From the NCBI GenBank assembly GCA_950060715.1, contig CATLVA010000136.1:1-5386 (forward strand): a stretch of DNA of 5,386 bases, read 5' to 3'. The notes beneath the pieces were generated by a model. It had not been told where the DNA came from, did no database searches, and saw only the letters and a list, made by a program, of their open reading frames with translations. Of this stretch, positions 1 through 5,386 are shown in pieces. Each line of letters opens with the position of its first letter. Positions within the stretch are counted from its first letter, which is position 1. A program made the translations under genes and the position numbers. This DNA comes from an uncultured Oligoflexia bacterium (GTDB lineage Bacteria > Bdellovibrionota > Bacteriovoracia > Bacteriovoracales > Bacteriovoracaceae).

Positions 1-392
1 CGTTCTACATCATTAAAATTATCTCTAATGGTATGACTATTATGGTCCCATCTGGAAAGAAAGATGGAATAAGAGAGCTCGTCACTGATCAAGAGATTAG
101 CGAGGTCTTTGACCTATTGAATACCCATAACGTTAAAGTAGATAACTCTACTTGGAATAGAAGACATCGTGACTATCTGGCCAAGGTGAAAACGGGCTCA
201 CTAGTAGAAATCGCAGACGTGCTTCGCTCATTATTTTTACTACGTAATATGAAAAAACTCTCTTTTGGAGAGAGAAAAATGATGGACCAGTGTAAGGAAC
301 TTATCATTAAAGAAATCGCCATCTCTACTGGTGAAGCAGAAAATGCAATTGATACCAAAATCGAGTCGTGTTTTGACGGTCCCGAGGCATAA
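1..392 (+). CDS. CarD/CdnL-family transcription regulator, 5'-truncated by the window edge
   Basis: CarD/CdnL proteins bind the RNA polymerase beta subunit and stabilise the open promoter complex, often at rRNA and other growth genes. The frame is open to the left edge, with the first whole codon at position 3. It reads FYIIKIISNG before the ATG at 33, so that ATG is internal and 129 codons are visible. FYIIKIISNGMTIMVP matches the end of the family's N-terminal Tudor-like RNAP-interaction domain. The helical C-terminal domain follows: a helix around TDQEISEVFDLLN, then the hallmark WNRRHRDYLAKVKTG, whose Trp (codon 153-155) corresponds to the conserved residue that wedges into the upstream edge of the transcription bubble. 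After that come IADVLRSLFLLRN and LSFGERKMMDQCKELI. The family is usually about 160 residues, so roughly 30 are missing to the left. A strong terminator follows 35 bases after the stop. The genus may carry paralogues, so I give no symbol; the family call is firm. Confidence 0.93.
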   Translation, partial: FYIIKIISNGMTIMVPSGKKDGIRELVTDQEISEVFDLLNTHNVKVDNSTWNRRHRDYLAKVKTGSLVEIADVLRSLFLLRNMKKLSFGERKMMDQCKELIIKEIAISTGEAENAIDTKIESCFDGPEA

Positions 393-427
393 AATTAAAC
401 AATAAGAAAAAAGATAAAAGAGAATTT

Positions 428-457
428 AAAGGGCCTGATGACGGGCCCTTTTTTTTT
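428..457 (+). terminator. Rho-independent terminator after the CarD-family gene
   Basis: The arms AAAGGGCC (428-435) and GGCCCTTT (444-451) form an 8-bp stem around an 8-base loop. The T run extends without interruption from 449 to 457. The GC-rich stem core plus nine T residues is a textbook intrinsic terminator in the + direction. It closes the CarD-family transcript and separates it from gltX. Confidence 0.93.
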
Positions 458-466
458 GGATATAAC
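438..466 (+). promoter_or_regulatory. Candidate sigma-70-type promoter of gltX-glnS, overlapping the terminator
   Basis: A -10-like TATAAC (461-466, five of six consensus bases) lies exactly 17 bases downstream of ATGACG (438-443, four of six against TTGACA). Transcription would start near 473, leaving a leader of about 18 bases that still includes the Shine-Dalgarno sequence. The -35 element would fall in the loop of the upstream terminator. Because that terminator should stop most read-through, gltX needs a promoter close by, which supports this call. The -35 match is only moderate, and an alternative promoter in the AT-rich 393-427 stretch would have to read through the hairpin. Confidence 0.45.
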
Positions 467-476
467 TGTCTTTTAC

Positions 477-482
477 GAGGAG
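477..482 (+). promoter_or_regulatory. Ribosome binding site of gltX
   Basis: GAGGAG lies eight bases upstream of the ATG at 491. It fixes that ATG as the start, in agreement with the conserved N-terminus of the protein. Confidence 0.85.
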
Positions 483-490
483 ATTAAAAT

Positions 491-1921
491 ATGACCCCAC
501 GTGTAAGATTTGCACCAAGTCCAACCGGAAACCTACATATTGGAGGAGCAAGAACAGCTCTCTATAATTATATTTTTGCCAAGGCCACTGGCGGAACTTA
601 TATCCTAAGAATTGAAGACACAGACCGTGAAAGATCGACTAAAGAATTCGAACTCTCGCAGATAGATGACATGGCCTGGCTTGGTCTTAATCATGATGAG
701 GGACCAGGTGTTGGCGGAGATTATGGGCCATATCACCAGTTTGAAAGGGTGGATATTTATAAAAAATATGCTCTTGAATTAGTCGAAGCAGGCAAAGCTT
801 TTTATGACTTCTGCACTGAAGAAGAATTAGCAGAAATGGCCCGCAAAAATAAAGAAGAAGGGACGCCTCCGTACACTGCAAAGTGGCGAGAAGAGGCGCA
901 CTGGGCAGAAGCCAAAGCAAAAGTAGCAGCTGGAGAAATCGCTCCCATTCGATTTAAGGTTCCTGATGAAGATGTTAGCTTTTCAGACCATGTTAGAGGA
1001 GATGTTAAGTTTCCAAAGGGAATGGTTGGGGACTTTGTTATCATGAGAACCAATGGAGTCGGAACATACAATTTCTGTAATGTTATTGATGATCATCTTC
1101 ACAAGATTACTCATGTTATTCGTGGTGAAGATCATGTGAATAATACTTTAAGACAAGTATTATTATATCAAGCGTTTGGTTTTGAAGTTCCAGAGTTTGC
1201 TCACGTTTCTCTTTTGATTGGGAAAGATCGTCAGAAGCTATCCAAGCGCCATGGGGCAACGAGTGTTAAACAATATAGAGAGGAAGGTTATCTTCCAGAA
1301 GCATTAGCGAACTATCTTTGCCTGCTAGGTTGGTCTCATCCAGATGAAAAAGATATTTTTACTGTTGATGAACTATCTAGTGTTTTCAGTTTAGATAGAT
1401 TTTCAAAATCTCATGCAATCTATGATATCGATAAATTAAAATATATTAACTCTCAGCATATTAAAAATATGGACGCTGAAACTCTTATGAAAAGAGCGGA
1501 AGAGTTTATCGCAAAAGATTCGTTTTATCATCAGCAGTCTCAAGAGTGGAAACAGACTTTTTTAGCTCTTTATCAAGAAAAAATTCAGTTGTTCCCTGAG
1601 CTTAATGACAAGCTTTCAGAGCTCAAAAAAGACTCTCTGGAAATGAATGATGAGCTTAAAGAGATCTTTTCTTGGGAGACGACTCCTCAAATTAAAGACT
1701 ACGTGGCTTCTGAATTGGCAAAAATCGATTCTGACTATCTTCGCGAGGAAGATTTAGCCTCTTGGATGGACTATTGTAAAAAAGAGCTTAAAATAAAAGG
1801 TAAGCCGCTTTTTATGGGCTTTAGAGGTGTTTTGACTGGTCAAAATCATGGGCCAGATTTGAAACCTTTAATCGCACTTACGTCGGTTGAAACTTTGAAG
1901 AAGAGGTTAGCGAGTATTTAA
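491..1921 (+). CDS. gltX: Glutamate--tRNA ligase (GluRS)
   Basis: This cytoplasmic class I aminoacyl-tRNA synthetase attaches glutamate to tRNA-Glu using ATP. The protein has 476 residues, close to the usual 470-490. The Rossmann-fold catalytic domain begins at once with RVRFAPSPTGNLHIGG, where HIGG at 16-19 is the HIGH signature. It continues through RIEDTDRERS (40-49) and the RGEDH segment (211-215) to KLSKR (249-253), the KMSKS signature. The helical anticodon-binding region fills the C-terminal half and ends with the family's typical LTGQNHGPDL (448-457). The four-ligand Cys/His zinc site known in the E. coli enzyme is absent: only Cys108 occurs in that region. The gene is followed immediately by glnS, sharing one base, so the pair is almost certainly cotranscribed. 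With a separate GlnRS present, a discriminating enzyme that charges only tRNA-Glu is the simplest expectation, but I could not check the discriminating residue without an alignment. Confidence 0.97.
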   Translation: MTPRVRFAPSPTGNLHIGGARTALYNYIFAKATGGTYILRIEDTDRERSTKEFELSQIDDMAWLGLNHDEGPGVGGDYGPYHQFERVDIYKKYALELVEAGKAFYDFCTEEELAEMARKNKEEGTPPYTAKWREEAHWAEAKAKVAAGEIAPIRFKVPDEDVSFSDHVRGDVKFPKGMVGDFVIMRTNGVGTYNFCNVIDDHLHKITHVIRGEDHVNNTLRQVLLYQAFGFEVPEFAHVSLLIGKDRQKLSKRHGATSVKQYREEGYLPEALANYLCLLGWSHPDEKDIFTVDELSSVFSLDRFSKSHAIYDIDKLKYINSQHIKNMDAETLMKRAEEFIAKDSFYHQQSQEWKQTFLALYQEKIQLFPELNDKLSELKKDSLEMNDELKEIFSWETTPQIKDYVASELAKIDSDYLREEDLASWMDYCKKELKIKGKPLFMGFRGVLTGQNHGPDLKPLIALTSVETLKKRLASI

Positions 1922-3597
1922 TGGTAGCAACAAACAAAAAAGAACATAGAAATTTTATAGAAAATATTATTGCTAGAGATTTAGATAATAATGTTCATGA
2001 CGGTTGGGTGGTAACGAGGTTTCCTCCTGAGCCTAATGGTTATTTACATATTGGACATGCGAAAGCCGTATGTTTAAATTTTGGCCTTGCCAGAGATAAT
2101 CAGCCTAAAGCAAAATGCCATCTTCGATTTGATGACACCAATCCGGAAAAAGAAGAGACGGAATATGTAGATGCGATTAAGCGTGATATTCAATGGCTTG
2201 GTTTTGACTGGGGAGAAAATTTATTTTTCTCTTCTGACTATTTCGACAAGCTGTACGGTTTCGCGGTTGAGTTAATCAACAAAGGTTTAGCTTACGTTGA
2301 TGATCAAAGTTTTGATGAGATTCAAAAAGGTCGTGGTAATTTTGAAAAACCAGGAACCGAATCTCCGTATCGTAATAGAACACCAGAGGAAAACCTCGCT
2401 CTGCTTGAGGAGATGAAAGCAGGTAAGCACCCTGATGGTTCAAAAGTTTTAAGAGCTAAAATTGATATGGCCTCAAACTTTATGTGTATGCGTGATCCTA
2501 TCATGTACAGAATAAAGCATGTTGATCACCACAGAACTGGCAGCAAGTGGTGCATTTATCCGATGTATGATTTTACACACGGATTAAGTGATGCGATTGA
2601 AGGTATTACTCATTCTTTATGTACTCTTGAGTTTCAAGATAATAGAAGACTTTATGATTGGTTTGTCGAAAATGTGACTGTGGATGCGAGACCACATCAG
2701 TATGAGTCAGCAAGACTTAATCTTGATTACACAGTTATGAGTAAAAGAAAACTCTTGCAACTCGTAAATGAAAAACATGTCGACGGTTGGGATGACCCAA
2801 GAATGCCGACCATTTCTGGAGTAAGAAGAAGAGGTTATCCACCTAAAGCAATCCAAAATTTTATGGAACAAATTGGTGTAGGTAAAGAAGATACAATTAT
2901 TGAGCTTTCTATTTTAGAAGCAAATGTAAGAGATGAGCTTAATAAAACGACTAAAAGATGCTTAGGAGTTCTTGAGCCAATAAAAGTCACAATTACCAAT
3001 TGGGATAGAGAAGATCATATTATTGAAGCTCCTTTTCATCCTCAAGATGATAGTTATGGAAAGAGAAATATCACTTTTGGAAAAGAGCTCTATATCGATG
3101 CGAGTGATTTCCTGGAAGATCCTCCAAGTCCTAAAAAATGGTTTAGGCTTGGTCCTGGGCGATCAGTCCGCTTGAGATACGGTTATGTCATCACTTGTGA
3201 CGAATTTGTTAAAGATGAAAACGGTAAAATTGTTGAACTTAAATGCCGCTACTATGAAGACTCTTTTGGTGGAGCACAACCTGAGGCTCTAGAGAAAAAA
3301 GTTAAAGGAATCATTCACTGGGTGAATGCGAAAGATGCAGTTGATGTGGAAGTAAGACTTTATGATAGGCTTTTCAAGCATCCAAACCCAGCAAGTGTAG
3401 AGAATTTTATCGAAGAAATTAATCCTGACTCATTAGAAATCATAACAGCTAAGGTCGAGCCTTTTTTAGCTAATGCGAGTGCTGATGAGCAATTTCAGTT
3501 TGAAAGAATGGGTTACTTCACTGTTGATAATAAATTGTCTGCTGCGGGAAAACCTGTGTTCAATAAGACCGTGGGTTTTAAAGACAATTGGAAATAA
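1921..3597 (+). CDS. glnS: Glutamine--tRNA ligase (GlnRS)
   Basis: This cytoplasmic class I synthetase charges tRNA-Gln directly with glutamine. At 558 residues it matches the bacterial norm (about 550), with no extra C-terminal YqeY-like domain. RFPPEPNGYLHIGHAKAV (33-50) contains the HIGH signature at 43-46. RFDDTNPEKEE (69-79) follows, and VMSKRKL (272-278) is the KMSKS element. The GlnRS-specific block WDDPRMPTISGVRRRGYPP (290-308) comes next and separates it from GluRS. The two beta-barrel anticodon-binding domains occupy roughly 345-558, including GPGRSVRLRYGYVI (411-424) and the terminal GYFTVDNK...FNKTVGFKDNW segments. Its ATG shares its A with the gltX TAA (TAATG, 1919-1923). The purine-rich AAGAAGAGG (1898-1906) lies 14 bases upstream, rather far for a Shine-Dalgarno, so translational coupling to gltX is likely. 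The reading frame ends in two consecutive TAA codons (3595-3600). No clear intrinsic terminator follows. Confidence 0.97.
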   Translation: MVATNKKEHRNFIENIIARDLDNNVHDGWVVTRFPPEPNGYLHIGHAKAVCLNFGLARDNQPKAKCHLRFDDTNPEKEETEYVDAIKRDIQWLGFDWGENLFFSSDYFDKLYGFAVELINKGLAYVDDQSFDEIQKGRGNFEKPGTESPYRNRTPEENLALLEEMKAGKHPDGSKVLRAKIDMASNFMCMRDPIMYRIKHVDHHRTGSKWCIYPMYDFTHGLSDAIEGITHSLCTLEFQDNRRLYDWFVENVTVDARPHQYESARLNLDYTVMSKRKLLQLVNEKHVDGWDDPRMPTISGVRRRGYPPKAIQNFMEQIGVGKEDTIIELSILEANVRDELNKTTKRCLGVLEPIKVTITNWDREDHIIEAPFHPQDDSYGKRNITFGKELYIDASDFLEDPPSPKKWFRLGPGRSVRLRYGYVITCDEFVKDENGKIVELKCRYYEDSFGGAQPEALEKKVKGIIHWVNAKDAVDVEVRLYDRLFKHPNPASVENFIEEINPDSLEIITAKVEPFLANASADEQFQFERMGYFTVDNKLSAAGKPVFNKTVGFKDNWK

Positions 3598-3666
3598 TAA
3601 GATATCGTTAAAATTTTAAAATTAAATATGAATTTCTTAATAATGTAGAGAAAGGTTTTAAATTTG

Positions 3667-3684
3667 TAGGCATGTGTTTTGCAC
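3667..3684 (+). promoter_or_regulatory. Probable sigma-54 (RpoN) promoter of the response regulator gene
   Basis: The stretch contains AGGCATG, four bases, then TTGCA. Against the sigma-54 consensus TGGCACG-N4-TTGC it matches nine of eleven defined positions. The essential GG (3669-3670) and GC (3681-3682) are separated by exactly ten bases. Counting the C as -12 places the transcription start near 3694, giving a 24-base leader that contains the ribosome binding site. Sigma-54 promoters depend on an AAA+ enhancer-binding activator, whose site would normally lie about 80-150 bases upstream, here inside the end of glnS. I did not recognise such a site. A sigma-70 reading (TATTAT at 3690-3695) lacks a good -35 element at proper spacing. 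Confidence 0.7.
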
Positions 3685-3703
3685 TGTGTTATTATCTCGT
3701 TTA

Positions 3704-3711
3704 GAGAGAGG
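3704..3711 (+). promoter_or_regulatory. Ribosome binding site that decides the response regulator start
   Basis: GAGAGAGG lies six bases before the ATG at 3718. It matters because that start gives an unusual 25-residue extension before the receiver domain. The in-frame GTG at 3775, nearer the domain, has no comparable site upstream. Confidence 0.8.
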
Positions 3712-3717
3712 TAACCC

Positions 3718-4272
3718 ATGAAAGAAGAAACCGGATTTTTTAATTTGGCCAGTATCAACCTAAACGGCGTAGTAGTGAGCGCTTTTCAAAACTTCTTAGT
3801 TATTGACGATGAAGGCGGAATCCTAGACGTAATGGAGGAAACTCTTGAAATCTTGGGCTTCATTGGACGAGTCCACCGCGCAAGCTCAATAAATGAGGCC
3901 AAGAAGATCTTAAAATATGAAAAAGTCGACTATATTATCTCAGATTGGAACCTTCCAGATGGAGAGGGGATAGCTCTTTTAAAGGCCATTCGTCGCTCGA
4001 AAAAATTCTGTGATATTCCTTTTTTAATGGTAACAGGTGATGACTCTGTAGACTCAATGATTCTTTCATCTCGCTATGGTGGCTCAGATTATCTTGTGAA
4101 GCCTTTTACTATTAACGATTTCAAAGAGAAGCTTGCTGAGGGATGGAAAACGCATATAGTTCCAGTTCAGGATGAAGTTCACCAATTAAGACAACAAATT
4201 ATCGCTCTAGAAGAAGAGAATCAAACTCTAAGAGCGGAATTGAGACAGGCGACAACGAGGGAATTGGCATAA
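3718..4272 (+). CDS. Stand-alone response regulator with C-terminal leucine-zipper-like coiled coil
   Basis: This 184-residue protein is built on a CheY-like receiver domain (about 26-142). The acidic pocket is D30, D31 and E32. The phospho-acceptor is D76 in IISDWNLPDGEG, T106 lies in MVTGDD, and K128 in YLVKPF, so the catalytic set for phosphorylation appears intact. Residues 1-25 precede the first strand and match nothing I recognise. There is no DNA-binding, enzyme or GGDEF-type output domain. Instead residues 151-178 form a predicted coiled coil with heptad positions V154, L157, I161, L164, N168, L171, L175 and A178. The Asn at an 'a' position is typical of parallel dimeric zippers. It probably relays a phosphorylation signal by dimerising or by docking on a partner. 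A sigma-54 type promoter lies just upstream and no histidine kinase gene is adjacent, so its kinase is encoded elsewhere. The receiver call is firm; the cellular role is unknown. Confidence 0.92.
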   Translation: MKEETGFFNLASINLNGVVVSAFQNFLVIDDEGGILDVMEETLEILGFIGRVHRASSINEAKKILKYEKVDYIISDWNLPDGEGIALLKAIRRSKKFCDIPFLMVTGDDSVDSMILSSRYGGSDYLVKPFTINDFKEKLAEGWKTHIVPVQDEVHQLRQQIIALEEENQTLRAELRQATTRELA

Positions 4273-4296
4273 AAAAAGCCCTGTCTAAAACAGGGC
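4271..4296 (-). terminator. Intrinsic terminator of the metalloprotease gene, shared convergent hairpin
   Basis: The arms GCCCTGT (4278-4284) and ACAGGGC (4290-4296) pair around a five-base loop. On the - strand the hairpin is followed by seven T residues (the A run at 4271-4277), so it is oriented for the leftward gene that stops at 4323. In the rightward direction the sequence after the stem (CTTGTATAT) is a poor T tract, so the response regulator transcript may end here less efficiently. The A run overlaps the TAA stop (4270-4272) of the response regulator gene. Confidence 0.88.
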
Positions 4297-4322
4297 CTTG
4301 TATATAGAAATTTTATAATCTA

Positions 4323-5198
4323 TTAGTTAGCTGGTTTGAACCAACATAGTGGTCTTACACCTGTAAGATCACCTGCAGATCTATTACATACTCCAGCGGT
4401 AGCATCTTCTTGGTCTACATCAACCATTTCAGATAGTGAGCAGATTGCTCCTTGGAAGTAAGTATCAAGTCTACATTGAGTCTCAGGGTGATTGTGGTTA
4501 GTTTTTGAAACTTCATTTGCATCTGGAGTTGTAAAATCAGGTGCAGTTGATTGGTTTCTTAGTGCTTGGAAAAGTTTAGCAGTACTTAAACCGGCCATTG
4601 CACCTCTTTGACAGATGAGTCTTTCATCTGAATCTGTAAATTGAGCCGCACAAGAATCAACAACAGTTTCAGGTACTTCTAAAGTTGCAAGAACAGCTGC
4701 GTGATCTTCTCCTCTCCATGCTTTTCTTAAACATTTAAGAGTCGCCCAGTAGTCAGCTTGACCTTCGTTAGTTGCCCAACGAACCATTCCTCCCCAAGAA
4801 GTTTTCTTAGGTGCTCCACCAATATGGTGACCAATTTCGTGACATACAACTAAAGCAAATCCGTCTGAAGTAATAGCTTCGTGTCTCGCAAGACCACCAA
4901 ACATATGTACATTCCAAGTGTTTCCACTTCTTGAAGCGTAAGCGTTAACTGTCCCATCATTCCAGTTTCTAGCAACATCTAGTTTTGCACCTTCAGCTGC
5001 AATGATTGGTTCATAAACTTTAACAACCTTATCAATAACTGCATTGAATTCTACTTCATCAATACTGCTGATTGATTTTGCATTCGGTGCAATCCATAGG
5101 TTGTTGTCTTCAACGATTCCTTCCGTTCCGTCAACAGTACATGCAAAAGACGCTGAAGTCGCAAGCATTGTAGTTGTTAGTAAAAGCTTTCTTAGCAT
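4323..5198 (-). CDS. Exported cysteine-rich gluzincin-type zinc metalloprotease (predicted)
   Basis: The 291-residue protein begins with a Sec signal peptide: MLRK, a hydrophobic stretch, and SASFA before C20, so cleavage is likely after A19. The mature part carries VVCHEIGHHIGG (117-128), an HEXXH zinc motif with H120, the catalytic E121 and H124. NEGQADYWA (144-152) follows, where E145 suits the third zinc ligand, 21 residues after H124, with D149 four positions later. This ExxAD pattern recalls peptidase family M48, while the spacing is also close to that of M4 enzymes, so I leave the family open. Eight further cysteines (119, 156, 183, 196, 242, 253, 271, 285) suggest disulfides in the periplasm or outside the cell. 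HNHPETQCRLDTYFQGAIC (235-253) looks like a conserved C-terminal block. No transmembrane segment is seen after the signal. The substrate is unknown; a role in degrading host or prey protein would be speculation. Confidence 0.85.
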   Translation of the reverse strand: MLRKLLLTTTMLATSASFACTVDGTEGIVEDNNLWIAPNAKSISSIDEVEFNAVIDKVVKVYEPIIAAEGAKLDVARNWNDGTVNAYASRSGNTWNVHMFGGLARHEAITSDGFALVVCHEIGHHIGGAPKKTSWGGMVRWATNEGQADYWATLKCLRKAWRGEDHAAVLATLEVPETVVDSCAAQFTDSDERLICQRGAMAGLSTAKLFQALRNQSTAPDFTTPDANEVSKTNHNHPETQCRLDTYFQGAICSLSEMVDVDQEDATAGVCNRSAGDLTGVRPLCWFKPAN

Positions 5199-5201
5199 AA
5201 A

Positions 5202-5207
5202 TCCTCC
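5202..5207 (-). promoter_or_regulatory. Ribosome binding site of the metalloprotease gene
   Basis: On the - strand GGAGGA is followed by TTT and the ATG at 5198. The match is very strong although the spacing is short. It confirms the start, which also gives the signal peptide its positively charged N-terminus. Confidence 0.85.
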
Positions 5208-5236
5208 ATGATATTTTTGTGCCTATTTTTTGAAAA

Positions 5237-5242
5237 TGTATA
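5237..5242 (-). promoter_or_regulatory. Possible -10 element for the metalloprotease gene
   Basis: On the - strand TATACA lies at 5242-5237, about 40 bases before the start codon, so transcription would begin near 5230. No good TTGACA-like element lies 16-18 bases upstream; the region there is AT-rich and contains the inverted repeat at 5252-5264. The promoter is therefore weak, activator-dependent, or of another class. Confidence 0.35.
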
Positions 5243-5251
5243 AATGTTTTC

Positions 5252-5264
5252 ATTAGGAACTAAT
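5252..5264. repeat. Short inverted repeat ATTAG-GAA-CTAAT, possible operator
   Basis: Two perfect 5-base arms (5252-5256 and 5260-5264) flank a 3-base centre. The repeat would cover about -22 to -34 of the tentative metalloprotease promoter, a position typical of regulator binding. Arms this short can arise by chance in AT-rich DNA. Confidence 0.25.
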
Positions 5265-5305
5265 AGATATTTTTCCTCATACATCAAACTGCTGTCTAGT
5301 AAATA

Positions 5306-5324
5306 TAAGTTATGTAAGTTAATG
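5306..5324. repeat. Adjacent imperfect direct repeats TAAGTTATG / TAAGTTAATG
   Basis: The copies at 5306-5314 and 5315-5324 differ by one inserted A. A related AAGTTAA occurs at 5344-5350. They lie in the 169-base region between the divergent metalloprotease gene and the gene starting at 5368. They might be regulator half-sites for the rightward gene, but AT-rich composition makes chance plausible. Confidence 0.3.
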
Positions 5325-5336
5325 TTTGTTTCTTGT

Positions 5337-5342
5337 TAGAAT
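5337..5342 (+). promoter_or_regulatory. Possible -10 element for the gene starting at 5368
   Basis: TAGAAT (five of six consensus bases) lies 25 bases before the ATG at 5368, so transcription could begin near 5349 and include the AAGGA ribosome binding site. No convincing -35 element is present at the usual spacing. Confidence 0.25.
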
Positions 5343-5367
5343 CAAGTTAAATAGTAAGGAATTCTCC

Positions 5368-5386
5368 ATGTATAAGTTGATTTTTT
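5368..5386 (+). CDS. Start of an unidentified rightward gene, cut by the window edge
   Basis: An ATG at 5368 is preceded by AAGGA (5356-5360) with seven bases between, a good ribosome binding site. The six visible codons read MYKLIF. A lysine followed by hydrophobic residues would suit the beginning of a signal peptide or membrane segment, but six residues cannot establish this. The gene is divergent from the metalloprotease gene and may share its regulatory region. No function can be assigned. Confidence 0.5.

Noticed and set aside
33..35. ATG as the start of the CarD-family gene
   Set aside because: The ten codons before it are open and encode conserved family sequence (FYIIKIISNG), and no ribosome binding site precedes it. 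The gene continues off the left edge.
393..490. T-box, riboswitch or tRNA-like leader before gltX
   Set aside because: Apart from the terminator hairpin I find no T-box sequence, no cloverleaf and no competing antiterminator stem. The likely leader is only about 18 bases.
802..1071. Open frame of 89 codons on the - strand within gltX
   Set aside because: It lies wholly opposite well-conserved gltX codons and shows no recognisable domain.
3608..3619. AT palindrome TTAAAATTTTAA after glnS as a terminator
   Set aside because: The arms contain only A and T with no loop, and no GC stem or following T run exists, so it would not work as an intrinsic terminator.
3513..3758. Open frame of 81 codons on the - strand across the glnS end and the following gap
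   Set aside because: It overlaps the conserved end of glnS and the start of the response regulator gene, has low-complexity AT-driven composition and resembles no known protein.
1..5386. CRISPR array, insertion sequence, phage or toxin-antitoxin system
   Set aside because: I see no regularly spaced repeats, transposase or integrase motifs, terminal inverted repeats with target duplications, or small paired genes. Almost all of the window is explained by the listed genes.

Overview
The window looks like a low-GC (around 40% by eye, not counted) Gram-negative chromosome. The best guess is the Bdellovibrio/Bacteriovorax group or a related delta-proteobacterial lineage. This rests on the combination of a CdnL-type CarD regulator, both GluRS and GlnRS, a sigma-54 type promoter, and a secreted cysteine-rich metalloprotease of a kind I associate with that group. 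The taxonomic call is an inference; nothing here proves it.

Layout, left to right. (1) Positions 1-392 hold the 3' part of a CarD/CdnL RNA-polymerase-binding regulator, cut by the left edge. (2) A strong intrinsic terminator (428-457) follows, apparently overlapped by a candidate promoter for the next gene. (3) gltX (491-1921) and glnS (1921-3597) form a tight two-gene unit whose stop and start codons share one base. The unit makes the synthetases that charge tRNA-Glu and tRNA-Gln. (4) A 120-bp AT-rich gap carries a good -24/-12 (sigma-54) promoter match. (5) A stand-alone response regulator (3718-4272) follows; it has an N-terminal extension and a C-terminal leucine-zipper-like coiled coil instead of an output domain. 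(6) A terminator hairpin (4271-4296) sits between convergent genes. (7) On the - strand, 4323-5198 encodes an exported, cysteine-rich protein with HEIGH and NEGQAD motifs of a gluzincin-type zinc metalloprotease. (8) A 169-bp divergent intergenic region follows, with short repeats, and the first codons of a rightward gene (5368 onward) are cut by the right edge.

The left half is housekeeping: transcription initiation and translation. The right half is accessory: a signalling protein under a probable alternative sigma factor, and an exported protease. I see no direct evidence that the response regulator and the protease act together. No tRNA, rRNA, CRISPR array, insertion sequence or phage gene was recognised, and no gene-free stretch exceeds 300 bases. 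The points most worth following up are the sigma-54 promoter, the zipper-tailed response regulator, and the cysteine-rich gluzincin.
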